The notes: a model not told the origin generated them from the sequence alone. A DNA stretch of 55,949 bases from CAYYFV01 sp964451705 (GCA_964451705.1 CAYVIV010000004.1:1-55949); one strand, 5' to 3'; counted from the stretch's first letter, positions 35,068-43,705 are shown. Numbers and translations: made by a program.

Positions 35068-35820
35068 CTATATCTCGAATGTAGACAAACCATCGACTAC
35101 TTGAGCTCCCAGCTCTCGCAACGCACTCACAATTATAGGGGTTAGTAGCAGTAGGATTGGACCAATTTCGCTCGAGAGGTTGAAAATTAAAAAGCTAATG
35201 CCAGTCGCCGCTAGGAAAAGGCCAAAAAGGCTTCCTAGTTGGCGGAAATTAAAGCCAAAAAACAGGATTTGTGAGTAGATTATATTGGAAAATATCAGGT
35301 AGTTAGCCAAAAACAAGAGGGCTACCTGGGCACTTAGTCCCAAACTTAAAAACAGGAATGGAATACTTAAAATCAGCAGCATAACCTGCGAAGAAATATT
35401 TTTATATACCTTAAAACTAGTACCATTAAAGTGATCCTTCTCTACAAGCTTAGTTAGATAAGCATCCAAAGTTTGGCCAATACATAAACTCAGCGCAAAA
35501 ATTACAATTGCAATCATAAGGCCCTGAAGGCTTAGGCTGTTGGCAGCAGTCTCAATAGTAATCCCCATGTGGCTTAGGCCAAAAAAACCAATCAGCATAC
35601 AAAGACTCGTAAAAACACCACTGATAATAGAGGTCACCACCTGGTTGACTCGAGTTAAAAATGGAGTCGCAACAGGCTGTCCTGCCATCTCTGCCTCTGC
35701 CTCCAGCTGTATTTCTGCTTCCACAGACTGACTCTGCTCGGGTTGATTCTGTAGATTTCTTTCATCTTCTTGGCTTACAGTCGGCTCTTGCCGCTCAGAT
35801 TTTGAGTTGTGATCCTGCAT
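35068..35820 (-). CDS. Unrecognised integral membrane protein
   Basis: A 250-residue protein if started at the ATG at 35820, which lies 10 bases after the lspA stop; a longer in-frame version would overlap lspA and looks unlikely. Residues 1-45 are a Gln/Glu-rich cytoplasmic tail. About six hydrophobic spans follow, for example SIISGVFTSLCMLIGFFGL, LMIAIVIFALSLCIGQTL and VMLLILSIPFLFLSLGL. It is probably co-transcribed with lspA. I do not recognise the family, and no transporter or enzyme motif is visible. Confidence 0.7.
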   Translation of the reverse strand: MQDHNSKSERQEPTVSQEDERNLQNQPEQSQSVEAEIQLEAEAEMAGQPVATPFLTRVNQVVTSIISGVFTSLCMLIGFFGLSHMGITIETAANSLSLQGLMIAIVIFALSLCIGQTLDAYLTKLVEKDHFNGTSFKVYKNISSQVMLLILSIPFLFLSLGLSAQVALLFLANYLIFSNIIYSQILFFGFNFRQLGSLFGLFLAATGISFLIFNLSSEIGPILLLLTPIIVSALRELGAQVVDGLSTFEI

Positions 35821-35830
35821 TTTATAATGA

Positions 35831-36229
35831 TTACTTATTACTAAACTCTTCTTTATGAAAATATGTATATCCAAGGTAGCATATCGCCAAGCTCAGGTAT
35901 ACATCTGCAAAGTTAAAGACTGGCCAGACTTTAAAATTAATAAAATCAATCACGTAGCCATAACTAATTCTATCTATTAAGTTGCCCAGGGTTCCCGCTA
36001 ACATAAGAACTATAAAGGTAGGGTGCTTAAAGCTATGCTTGTAAATAAAGTAACAGGCAGACACTACAACCACGAAGGATAACGCAATTACCAGATTCTG
36101 GTTAATTGGCATAGAAAAAGCAGATCCATAATTTTTATATATAAGCTCTGGAAAAAAATGACTAGCCAAAAGTTTTGACAACTGGTCTAAAATAACTAGA
36201 ACTATGGTCCAAATTGTAAGGGATTTCAA
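35831..36229 (-). CDS. lspA: Lipoprotein signal peptidase (signal peptidase II)
   Basis: Aspartic membrane peptidase that removes signal peptides from lipidated prolipoproteins. At 132 residues it is at the short end of the family. Conserved blocks are present: DQLSKLLAS near residue 15, YGSAFSMP near 35, and the two catalytic-Asp regions GTLGNLIDRISYGYVIDF (near 80) and FNFADVYLSL (near 104). Four membrane spans are visible. The start is a TTG at 36227-36229; no ATG is available in frame. It diverges from ftsW. Confidence 0.93.
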   Translation of the reverse strand: MKSLTIWTIVLVILDQLSKLLASHFFPELIYKNYGSAFSMPINQNLVIALSFVVVVSACYFIYKHSFKHPTFIVLMLAGTLGNLIDRISYGYVIDFINFKVWPVFNFADVYLSLAICYLGYTYFHKEEFSNK

Positions 36230-36250
36230 TGGTATTTATAAAGTTAATTC

Positions 36251-36280
36251 TTGTTAAATATTACTAGAAAACTGTATACT
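36251..36280 (+). promoter_or_regulatory. Promoter for ftsW-murG
   Basis: TTGTTA (36251-36256), 18-base spacer, TATACT (36275-36280). A TTG start at 36251 would overlap the -35 box, so the ATG at 36302, about 15 bases after the predicted transcript start, is preferred. Confidence 0.65.
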
Positions 36281-36301
36281 TATCAAAGTAATATACAATT
36301 T

Positions 36302-37525
36302 ATGAAAGCAAAAGCATTCGATAAGTGGCTCCTCACCATAATACTTGGACTTTTGTTGTTCGGTATCATTATGATGGCGAGTATTGGGGTGCCCAAATCA
36401 ATTGATTTAACTCGGACTCTGGCAGATAGATTTCCAATCTGCGGCCAAGGAGGGGTAGACTGCTATTTGGTACTAAAAAAACATGTACTGAGAGTCTTAA
36501 TTGGCTTGGCATTCATGTACTTAGGTTTTCGAATAAACTATCAAGTCTGGAGAAAGTACGCCGTAGTATTATTTTTAGGGGCTTTAGCAGCTTTAATCAC
36601 AGTTTTAATAGCCGGTAGCAGTTTTACAACCTTTGCTAAGTCCTGGATTGTAATTTTTAATAACTCTATTCAACCAGCAGAAATAGCTAAATTATGTCTT
36701 ATATTCTACTTAGCAGTCTGGTTCGAAAAAAAGGGTCCAGACATAAAAGATTTTCAAAAAGGCTTTGTTTCCTTTTGTTTGCTAGCTGGCTTTATTATTT
36801 TGCCAGTCATTCTACAGCCAGACTTAGGCTCAACTATGATTTTTGCCTTTATTGCAGTTGGAATGTATTACATTGCCGGCGCAGTAGCTAAGCATTTGGC
36901 TATGGGATTGGTTATGTCGATGTTTGTACTGTCTTTAATTATCCCAAATAGCACCTACTTAACACATAGGTTTAAGGCCTATGTGAACCCATCAGAGTCT
37001 AATTGCCAGGTAGATGATGCTGGGCGTAGAAAGGATTATTGCTGGCAGACCCATCAGGCTAACATTGCAGTGGCTTCTGGAGGAGTTTTGGGTAGGGGAA
37101 TCACCAAAGGTGTCCAAAAATCTTATTGGCTGCCACAGGCTTCCGACGATTTTATTTTTGCTGCATCTGCCGAAGAGTTAGGCTTTATTCGGGTCGGCTT
37201 ACTGATTTTGGCCTATTTACTGATTGCTATTCGTGGTTTTACAATAGCTAAGTTTAGCCAAGATCGCTTTGGCCTGTTTTTGGCATCGGGTATCACCATT
37301 TGGATAGTTTCACAGGCTTTTACAAATATAGCAGTGAATATTGGCTTGTTGCCCGTAACAGGGATTACCTTGCCATTTATTTCTTATGGGGGCTCATCCC
37401 TACTTGCAAGTTGCCTTGGGGTCGGAATTCTGTTAAACATTTCTAAGTATACTAATATTCATTATGAAAATAGCTCTAGTCGGGGGCGGCACCGCAGGCC
37501 ATATCGTACCAAATCAAGTTATTAG
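36302..37525 (+). CDS. ftsW: Peptidoglycan polymerase FtsW (SEDS family)
   Basis: SEDS glycosyltransferase that polymerises lipid II, probably at the septum. The 407-residue form from the ATG at 36302 has about ten membrane spans. Family blocks are clear: IQPAEIAKLCLIFYLAVW, LQPDLGSTMIFAF (with the catalytic Asp), ASDDFIFAASAEELGF and GITLPFISYGGSSLLAS. FtsW and RodA are hard to tell apart; the overlapping murG gene argues for FtsW. Its last 62 bases are also the start of murG. Confidence 0.9.
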   Translation: MKAKAFDKWLLTIILGLLLFGIIMMASIGVPKSIDLTRTLADRFPICGQGGVDCYLVLKKHVLRVLIGLAFMYLGFRINYQVWRKYAVVLFLGALAALITVLIAGSSFTTFAKSWIVIFNNSIQPAEIAKLCLIFYLAVWFEKKGPDIKDFQKGFVSFCLLAGFIILPVILQPDLGSTMIFAFIAVGMYYIAGAVAKHLAMGLVMSMFVLSLIIPNSTYLTHRFKAYVNPSESNCQVDDAGRRKDYCWQTHQANIAVASGGVLGRGITKGVQKSYWLPQASDDFIFAASAEELGFIRVGLLILAYLLIAIRGFTIAKFSQDRFGLFLASGITIWIVSQAFTNIAVNIGLLPVTGITLPFISYGGSSLLASCLGVGILLNISKYTNIHYENSSSRGRHRRPYRTKSSY

Positions 37526-38573
37526 CCAGAGCATTTCTGGGCTAGAACCCACTTGGCAGGTGTTTTTTATCTCTAGTAATGCAGGCTTTGAAAAAGATTT
37601 ATTTAAAGATACCCTCGCACCAGTCTATTATATTAGTTCTGGCAAGCTCAGAAGGTATTTTGACTGGAAAAACTTTATTGATCCTTTCAAAATTCTCTTG
37701 GGAGTCTTTCAGTCAGTGAAAATTCTTCACAAACACAAGCCAGACATAGTCTTTCTTAAGGGGGGATTTACATGTGTGCCAGTTGGATTGGCTTGTCACA
37801 TACTTAGAATTCCATTTGTAATCCACGAATCCGATGCCTCCTTGGGCCTGGCCAATAGAATTCTCAGCTTATTCACCAAACATGTTTGGTATTCTAGCTT
37901 GAGTTTTAAAAGCCCAAAATCAAGTTTTTCACATATACAATTGCCATTAAAGCCAGATCTTAAGCAGGGTGATGCCCAGGCTTTCATGAAAAAACACTCA
38001 TTTAGCACCCAAAAGCCAAGTTTATTAGTGATCGGAGGTAGTAGCGGGGCCAAGGCAATCAATGATTTCATTTTTGCCAATTTCGAGGCTTTAGTCCAAA
38101 AATTCAATATTATTCATATTTTAGGCAAAATAAACGTCCCTCAACAGCTACCTCATGACCCGAGTTATCTCACATTTGATTTTCTAGCAAACTTAAAAGA
38201 CGTCTATGCCACGGCAGATTATGTGCTATCTAGGGCTGGTGCCATTACACTACAGGAGCTCGAGGAAGTCAGTCTAAAAGCCATTCTAGTGCCATTACCA
38301 GACAGCCAAAGCAGAGGCGACCAACAGCTGAATGCTCAGGACTTTGTTTCGCGCAATCCAGGAGAAATTATCGAGCAGTCTCAACTAACTTTGACAAGGT
38401 TTCAAGCAGCTATCCACAACTTAGATCAGCTTAGCACTGGTGCTAAGCAAGCCAAAGGTGCGAAGCAAGCCAAAACAAACAATCCCAAGCACAGTGGAAA
38501 ACACAGTGGAAAGCACAGGGCTAATTTAAAGGCACGGATTTTCCTCACAGCCTTAAAAAAGGTTCTTTCTTAG
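37464..38573 (+). CDS. murG: UDP-GlcNAc transferase MurG
   Basis: Makes lipid II by adding GlcNAc to lipid I at the inner face of the membrane. At 369 residues it has normal length. The N-terminal glycine loop reads GGGTAGHIVP, and the C-terminal donor-binding part shows VIGGSSGAKAIND, LSRAGAITLQELEEV and PLPDSQSRGDQQLNAQ (family: GDQxxNA). Near the end a repetitive Lys/His-rich insert (GAKQAKGAKQAK, then KHSGKHSGKH; bases about 38440-38520) precedes the final helix. The ATG lies 62 bases inside ftsW. The stop overlaps the convergent neighbour by 4 bases. Confidence 0.95.
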   Translation: MKIALVGGGTAGHIVPNQVISQSISGLEPTWQVFFISSNAGFEKDLFKDTLAPVYYISSGKLRRYFDWKNFIDPFKILLGVFQSVKILHKHKPDIVFLKGGFTCVPVGLACHILRIPFVIHESDASLGLANRILSLFTKHVWYSSLSFKSPKSSFSHIQLPLKPDLKQGDAQAFMKKHSFSTQKPSLLVIGGSSGAKAINDFIFANFEALVQKFNIIHILGKINVPQQLPHDPSYLTFDFLANLKDVYATADYVLSRAGAITLQELEEVSLKAILVPLPDSQSRGDQQLNAQDFVSRNPGEIIEQSQLTLTRFQAAIHNLDQLSTGAKQAKGAKQAKTNNPKHSGKHSGKHRANLKARIFLTALKKVLS

Positions 38574-39769
38574 GCCTCCAGCTGCTCTTGTTGGCTATAC
38601 AAACCAATTATAATTGCAAAAGCGTAACTAAAACCTGCATCTTCAAATGAATGTAGTAGGTTTAAAGGTATTAAAAGCGCAATCAAGAAAAACTTTAAAT
38701 GTTTAGGTATGCGCTTGTAGACATTCAAATACCATAAAGCAAACAGGCATAGGCCAAGCAATCCAAGGTTATTAGCTACCTGCAAAATCCAACTTTCTGG
38801 GATAAAACTCTCTTGCGCAAACCTAGAGGCTGGGCCACTAAACACTAGCCCATGCCCCAAAATAGGCGCTTGAATCCAGTTTGCAAGACCTAGTTTTAAA
38901 GACTCAAAGTGCTCAAAATTAGAGTTAGCACGTCCCAACAGCACAAAGCTGCTAATACCTCCCAGTATTACTACAATACTCGAGACAAAGATTGCCTTGT
39001 GGGCGCTCCAATAGGCCCGAATTTGGCTTTTATATTGATCGTAGCCATAGAGACCTGCATAGGCACACAGGGCTAGTAAACCGCTTCTAGAGAAGCTAAG
39101 GGCAACAAAAACAACGCAGACAGCGACAATTAGCTTTTTCATACCGCCAGAAAGCCCCCCAGAAATACCCCCAGAGGCCTTGCTACCAAGCGCTAAAGCC
39201 ATAACAAAGACGCTATTTAGGGCCATCACATTGGGTCCCGATAGAAAACCTTGGAATCTGCAAATTTCAGAGTGCTCAATCTTTTGGCAAAAAGCAGTTG
39301 CTTCACCAGTATAATAAGTCGACCAGTCTGGACGGTAGCCAAGGTTTACCAGAAAGTCCGGTCCCAATACTATATGTATAAATAACGCTATGCAACTGAC
39401 AATACTAAAGCCCCAAATATAGCTATAAACAATCTTATTTAGATCTTTTTTTCGCAGTCTAATAGCTTGTGCTAAGCAAAAAAGCCCTATAACACCTGCT
39501 TCGTATCTAAAACCAATTATGAATTGTTTAAGATTTTCGTAGTCATGAATAAAGATACTTAAGCCAGCAAGTAGCAAAAAGGCCACTGAATATCGATTTT
39601 TCTTAAAATTAAACTTTAAAATTCCCGTAATACTAGCTCCTAAAATCACTAAAATCAGCAATTCCTTGGTAAATTTTATGGCGTCAAGGCCGATCAGAAA
39701 GCCAATATTAGCCACAAGGGTTGAGGCTGCGAGGGTCACGAGCAAAACTTGCAATATCTTGATTTTCAT
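38570..39769 (-). CDS. O-antigen ligase/polymerase-like membrane protein
   Basis: A 399-residue protein with about eleven membrane spans and a long extracytoplasmic loop (about residues 125-185) containing three cysteines. The C-terminal region, with LANWIQAPILGHGLVFSGP and then NNLGLLGLCLFALWYLNVY, matches the Wzy_C/WaaL style, in which the 'GHG' segment is typical. Such enzymes transfer or polymerise lipid-linked glycans, or attach glycans to pilins (PilO/TfpO-like ligases), which would suit the pilus genes here. No glycosyltransferase cluster is adjacent. The exact acceptor is unknown. Confidence 0.7.
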   Translation of the reverse strand: MKIKILQVLLVTLAASTLVANIGFLIGLDAIKFTKELLILVILGASITGILKFNFKKNRYSVAFLLLAGLSIFIHDYENLKQFIIGFRYEAGVIGLFCLAQAIRLRKKDLNKIVYSYIWGFSIVSCIALFIHIVLGPDFLVNLGYRPDWSTYYTGEATAFCQKIEHSEICRFQGFLSGPNVMALNSVFVMALALGSKASGGISGGLSGGMKKLIVAVCVVFVALSFSRSGLLALCAYAGLYGYDQYKSQIRAYWSAHKAIFVSSIVVILGGISSFVLLGRANSNFEHFESLKLGLANWIQAPILGHGLVFSGPASRFAQESFIPESWILQVANNLGLLGLCLFALWYLNVYKRIPKHLKFFLIALLIPLNLLHSFEDAGFSYAFAIIIGLYSQQEQLEA

Positions 39770-39788
39770 GGTGTAACTTAATTTTAGC

Positions 39789-39817
39789 TTGAAATTCTTA
39801 TCTAAATGATATACAAT
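39789..39817 (+). promoter_or_regulatory. Promoter upstream of the LysM/M23 gene
   Basis: TTGAAA (39789-39794), 17-base spacer, TACAAT (39812-39817). Predicted start near 39824, which is 50 bases before an ATG at 39874 and about 148 bases before the TTG at 39972. Confidence 0.55.
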
Positions 39818-39959
39818 TCACAAGAAATTAAGCAAGGCGATGTCTGCCCTGTATCTATGTTTTTTTATCAGCTATGGACGCTAAAAGTATAGATATGGTA
39901 ATTAGCACGAAGGAGCTCACTTTATCTATTCAAAAAAACCCCACAATTTTTCTCGGTCT

Positions 39960-39966
39960 AAAAAAA
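39960..39966 (+). other. A7 run, possible -1 slippery site
   Basis: In the frame of the ATG at 39874 the run is read as A AAA AAA, the pattern used for -1 frameshifting or transcript slippage. A -1 shift would enter the LysM/M23 frame. An assembly indel at this homopolymer is an equally simple explanation. Confidence 0.3.
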
Positions 39967-39971
39967 GTATT

Positions 39972-41291
39972 TTGCGCAAAATATCTATTTTGCAATCTAC
40001 TTACATACGTTTTTATAAAAAACTCTTATGTAAATCAAAATACAAACCTAAGTCGAATTATAAATCTACACTTAGACAGCTTTCTCGTAAGCACATAATT
40101 GAAAACCCACAACAAAGTATTCTCAAGCGTACTACAGCTATTTGTTCAATACTGCTCTTGTTTAGCTCTATTACACCGGCAGAACCCCTAATTGCAAGTA
40201 ACTTTGATTTAGATGACTCTTTTAATCCATATCTAAACCAAGAAGACCTAGAATATAATATGTCCCAGGTGCTTGCCACAAACGAAGGTTTTTTAATAAA
40301 GAACATGCCTTTTTCTGACTCTCAGAGTGACGAACGTCTAACTTTCCAGAGTCATATTGTACAAGAGGGAGAGGCTTTGCTAGATGTTGCCAAAAAGTAT
40401 GGTTTGCAAGTCGAAACTATTGTCTGGGAAAACGGCATAGTTAATCTAGACGATATTACTCCAGGCCACGAGCTCTCGATTCCACCAATAGATGGCCTTA
40501 CACACACAGTCTCTAAGGGAGAAAATCTCAGTACGATTGCTACAAAATACCGTGTTGATTTTTATGATATAGAAAAATATAACATTTTAAATTCCAAGCG
40601 CCTATCTGTGGGTACTCAGTTGTATATTCCGGGTGGAACCAGGGTTACTAAACGTTTAGTAGCAAACAGCAATGTTATCCAACCCACACCTACAGCTGCC
40701 AAAGTTGCAAACCTAGCAACTGATATAGATGCTAGTGTCTTGCCTAACTTACCCGAACCTAGCAAAACAAGCCCAGATACAATCAACAGTCCAAAGGTGC
40801 CATCTCAGTTAAAGATTGACTCAATTCAAAACTTTAGCTTTGGACCTGGACCAAACCTCAACCCAATCCACACAGATGACATTGTTTCCAACGTTCTTAA
40901 AAAGCGTGCCCCAGCCTCCGAAGGCCAGTGGGGAAGACCAACCCTAGGAGTAGTTACGCAGGGCTATAACAAGTCTCACTACGCCCTAGACATAGCAGAT
41001 AGTTCTAAACCACCAATTTGGGCTGCCGCCAGTGGTGTTGTTGAAATTGCTATGTATGGATGGAATGGTGGTTATGGGAACTACATTGTCATCAATCATA
41101 AAAATGGATATAAAACTCTATACGCACATGGCGATGCTTTATATGTTAAACCAGGAGATATAGTTGATAAAGGTCAGCCTATCGCCCGTATGGGTCGTAC
41201 AGGAAAGGTCCGTGGTGCTACTGGTATTCATGTGCACTATGAATGTCATAAAAATGGAGTCAGAATCAATCCATATAAGTGTATGCCATAA
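39972..41291 (+). CDS. LysM-M23 cell-wall endopeptidase
   Basis: Zinc metallopeptidase expected to cut peptidoglycan cross-links. From the TTG at 39972 it has 439 residues: a basic N-terminal stretch, a hydrophobic segment at about 54-70 (AICSILLLFSSITPAEP), two LysM domains at about 117-165 and 167-217 (HTVSKGENLSTIATKYRVDF), a Pro/Ser linker, and an M23 domain at about 310-439. The zinc ligands are visible as HYALD, LYAHGD and HVHYE. The start is uncertain: there is no suitable in-frame ATG, and an overlapping short reading frame from the ATG at 39874 could join it by a -1 shift at A7 (39960-39966). Confidence 0.88.
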   Translation: MRKISILQSTYIRFYKKLLCKSKYKPKSNYKSTLRQLSRKHIIENPQQSILKRTTAICSILLLFSSITPAEPLIASNFDLDDSFNPYLNQEDLEYNMSQVLATNEGFLIKNMPFSDSQSDERLTFQSHIVQEGEALLDVAKKYGLQVETIVWENGIVNLDDITPGHELSIPPIDGLTHTVSKGENLSTIATKYRVDFYDIEKYNILNSKRLSVGTQLYIPGGTRVTKRLVANSNVIQPTPTAAKVANLATDIDASVLPNLPEPSKTSPDTINSPKVPSQLKIDSIQNFSFGPGPNLNPIHTDDIVSNVLKKRAPASEGQWGRPTLGVVTQGYNKSHYALDIADSSKPPIWAAASGVVEIAMYGWNGGYGNYIVINHKNGYKTLYAHGDALYVKPGDIVDKGQPIARMGRTGKVRGATGIHVHYECHKNGVRINPYKCMP

Positions 41292-42106
41292 TGCTTAGCA
41301 TTTTCGAAGCTATTTTTTTAGGTCTTTTGCAGGGGATTACTGAGTTCTTCCCCATTTCTTCATCGGGCCATTTAGTCCTATTTGAGTTTTATTTTGGCTA
41401 CCACCCCTCAGAATTACTAGCTTTTAATGTAGCGGTGCATTTAGCAACCTTATTTGCAGTTATTTGCTACTTCTACGCAGATTTAAAAAGCCTTGCCAAG
41501 GGGCTTTTCCAAAAGTCTGACTCGAGCATGAAGCTCCTACTAGCATTGGTTGTTGCTACAATTCCAGTTGTCATAGCTGGGGTTTTCGCAGGAGATGTCT
41601 TTGAATCTATTGTCCAACCAAACCAAGTAGCCATTTTTATGCTTTTGACAGCAGTTTTGTTTATAGTCGCAGAGTACTTAGCACCCAAAAAGCTAATTCG
41701 ACTCAACCCAAAGCGAGCTGGATATGCACTTGTTGTGGGTTTGTTCCAGGTGCTTGCTATGTTGCCAGGAGTCTCACGTTCTGGAAGCACTCTCGCCGCC
41801 AGTATGCTCGTTGGAGAAACTCGCTCTAACTCAGCACGCTTTTCATTCCTAATCGCCATACCGGCGATCCTCGGGGCTGTGGTCTATACTCTAGCATTCA
41901 AAGCAGAAACTTTTGGCAATATAAACAGCCTACCACTGCTTGCAGGCTTTATAGCAGCCTTTGTTTCTGGATTTTTCTCCATTAAATTCCTGATGCACTT
42001 GTACCAAAAACACTCACTTAAGCCATTTGCAATCTATTTAGTCATCTTGGGCGCTTTACTGCTATACCATGATCCTACTCTCCTATGCGACTGTGCCGGA
42101 CCTTAA
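41291..42106 (+). CDS. uppP: Undecaprenyl-diphosphatase UppP (BacA)
   Basis: Recycles the lipid carrier undecaprenyl diphosphate for wall synthesis. From the ATG at 41291 it has 271 residues, a normal length, and the start overlaps the previous stop as TAATG. The signature motifs are intact: LLQGITEFFPISSSGHLV near residue 12 and LPGVSRSGSTLAASMLVGET near 155. About eight membrane spans are visible. Translational coupling to the M23 peptidase gene places wall hydrolysis and carrier recycling in one operon. A terminator follows at 42153. Confidence 0.96.
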   Translation: MLSIFEAIFLGLLQGITEFFPISSSGHLVLFEFYFGYHPSELLAFNVAVHLATLFAVICYFYADLKSLAKGLFQKSDSSMKLLLALVVATIPVVIAGVFAGDVFESIVQPNQVAIFMLLTAVLFIVAEYLAPKKLIRLNPKRAGYALVVGLFQVLAMLPGVSRSGSTLAASMLVGETRSNSARFSFLIAIPAILGAVVYTLAFKAETFGNINSLPLLAGFIAAFVSGFFSIKFLMHLYQKHSLKPFAIYLVILGALLLYHDPTLLCDCAGP

Positions 42107-42152
42107 GCCCTTTCTTTAAGACAGCAGTTATTTGCATCTAAGTCTCACAAAC

Positions 42153-42177
42153 AAACCCCAGCAAACACTGGGGTTTT
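42153..42177. terminator. Terminator after uppP
   Basis: AAACCCCAG, a 6-base loop and CTGGGGTTT with further T. It can act in both directions and lies between uppP and the convergent repeat gene. Confidence 0.8.
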
Positions 42178-42254
42178 AAGTAAATTGAAAATAATTTTCG
42201 TAGTTCGCCTCGCTTATCTAGCAACAGATTAACCTGTAAAGATAGATGAACTAT

Positions 42255-42330
42255 CTCGTCATTGTGTATTCCTTGAGCCACACACGAACTTATTTGCGTT
42301 CTTCCTCCTCCATTTCAGCACTATCCATCT
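42255..42330 (-). pseudogene. Collapsed third unit of the 636-bp repeat
   Basis: About 54 bases starting at 42261 align without gaps to the end of the repeat units (starts of the aligned segment at 42261, 42360 and 42996). In the frame of the gene the remnant reads EEERK, stop, VRVWLKEYTMTR, matching EQDRQKVRAWLKEYTIMR of the full unit. The TAA stop at 42290-42292 therefore replaces the AAA lysine codon. Spacing of 99 instead of 636 bases implies an in-frame deletion of 537 bases. Confidence 0.75.
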
Positions 42331-43705
42331 CGAGTTTAGCCATATCTTCCCCCCTCATAATTGTGTATTCCTTGAGCCACGCACGAACTTTTTGGCGATC
42401 TTGCTCTTCCATCATCTCAAACTCATCTTCTAACTCTATTTCTTCGTCTGGACTTAAGGTGACTGGCTCTTTTCCAACTGTATCCTGCTCATTTTCTATT
42501 TCCAAATCCATTTCACGATCATTAGCTACATCCGCTATCAGCAATCCTAACAAGTCAGTATCAATAATCAGTGAATCCTCATCTAGCTTTTGCTTGTCGT
42601 GCAACCTAAGCTGAAGTATATAAGCGTCTAATAGACAGAAACCATTTTTCAGAGGTGGATTCACTCTTGAAGAACTGATTTTCAGCTCATTAGCAGTAAG
42701 GGGCATCTTGAGCTCCGAGAGTAAAAGTTGAGATACAGGAAGTCGCTCTTTGAATAGGCTTCTGACGGCTAGGATTTGGCCTTCAGAAGGACCAATCAGT
42801 TTGTCAACAGAATTGTTTTTTCTTAAAAACTCAAGTGGGTCCTTACGAGCTGCTTCTATTTCAGATTTAGTCTGCGCTTCCATTTCAGCAATATCTCTGT
42901 TTGTTTGATCTAACTCTTTCTGTGATAACCTTTTGCCTTGCATTTCGAGATCTTGTAGATCTCCCTCGAGTTCAGCAACATCTTCCCCCCTCAGAATTGT
43001 GTATTCCTTGAGCCACGCACTAACTTTTTGGCGATTTTGCTCTTCCATCATCTCAAACTCATCTTCTAACTCTATTTCTTCGTCTGGACTTAAGGTGACT
43101 GGCTCTTTTCCAACTGTATCCTGCTCATTTTCTATTTCCAAATCCATTTCACGGCCAGCATCTACATCCGCTATCAGCAATCCTAACAAGTCAGTATCAA
43201 TGAGAAGTGAATCCTCATCTAGCTTTTGCTTGTGGTCCAACCTAAGCTGAAGTATATAAGCGTCTAATAGACAGAAACCATTGTTCACAGGTGGATTCAC
43301 TCTTAAAGAACTGATTTTCAGTTCATTAGCAGTAAGGGGTATCTTGAGCTCCGAGAGTAAAAAGTTAGATAGAACTAACCGCTCTTTTAATAGGCTTCTA
43401 ACGGCTAGGATTTGGGCTTCAGAAGCACCAATAAATTTATCAACAGAATTATTTTTTCTTAAAAACTCAAGTGGGTCCTTACGAGCTGCTTCTATTTCAG
43501 ATTTAATCTGCTCTTCCATTTCAGCAATAGCTCTGTTTTCTTGGTCTAACTCTTTCTGTGATAACCTTTGGTCTACCTCTTCCAACGCCTCTTGTTTAGA
43601 GAGTGCAGGGGTTGGTAGTTTCTCTGGTGACCTCGGTGGCCTCGGTGGCCTCTGGAATACTAACCTTGCCTCCAGGAAGGCTGGTTGGTTTTCTTTATTA
43701 AGCAT
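42290..43705 (-). CDS. Unrecognised protein with two 212-residue tandem repeats
   Basis: A 471-residue, acidic, mainly helical protein without a signal peptide. After a Pro-rich leader (FQRPPRPPRSPEKL) it consists of two near-identical 212-residue units starting at RLSQKELDQ (residues about 47 and 259). Each unit has a charged coiled coil, a segment NNGFCLLDAYILQLRL or KNGFCLLDAYILQLRL, an acidic stretch with PVTLSPDEEIELEDEFEMM, and a WLKEYT ending. The start at 43705 is chosen because the longer TTG start would overlap the -10 box. The stop lies inside a decayed third unit. No family recognised; the NGFC segment only faintly recalls OTU-type cysteine protease active sites. Confidence 0.75.
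   Translation of the reverse strand: MLNKENQPAFLEARLVFQRPPRPPRSPEKLPTPALSKQEALEEVDQRLSQKELDQENRAIAEMEEQIKSEIEAARKDPLEFLRKNNSVDKFIGASEAQILAVRSLLKERLVLSNFLLSELKIPLTANELKISSLRVNPPVNNGFCLLDAYILQLRLDHKQKLDEDSLLIDTDLLGLLIADVDAGREMDLEIENEQDTVGKEPVTLSPDEEIELEDEFEMMEEQNRQKVSAWLKEYTILRGEDVAELEGDLQDLEMQGKRLSQKELDQTNRDIAEMEAQTKSEIEAARKDPLEFLRKNNSVDKLIGPSEGQILAVRSLFKERLPVSQLLLSELKMPLTANELKISSSRVNPPLKNGFCLLDAYILQLRLHDKQKLDEDSLIIDTDLLGLLIADVANDREMDLEIENEQDTVGKEPVTLSPDEEIELEDEFEMMEEQDRQKVRAWLKEYTIMRGEDMAKLEMDSAEMEEEERK
42331..43567 (-). repeat. 636-bp direct tandem repeat, two full units
   Basis: Unit one spans about 43567-42932 and unit two about 42931-42331. Long blocks are almost identical, for example 42360-42510 against 42996-43146. 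High DNA identity, including at third codon positions, points to recent duplication or gene conversion. Confidence 0.9.

Noticed and set aside
35821..35874. Longer N-terminus of the membrane protein, overlapping lspA
   Set aside because: The ATG at 35820, 10 bases after the lspA stop, gives a sensible start; the extra residues overlap lspA codons and look unrelated.
39905..39920. AAGGAG near 39911 as a Shine-Dalgarno sequence for the M23 gene
   Set aside because: No start codon lies at a suitable distance, and other genes in the window do not use SD sequences.
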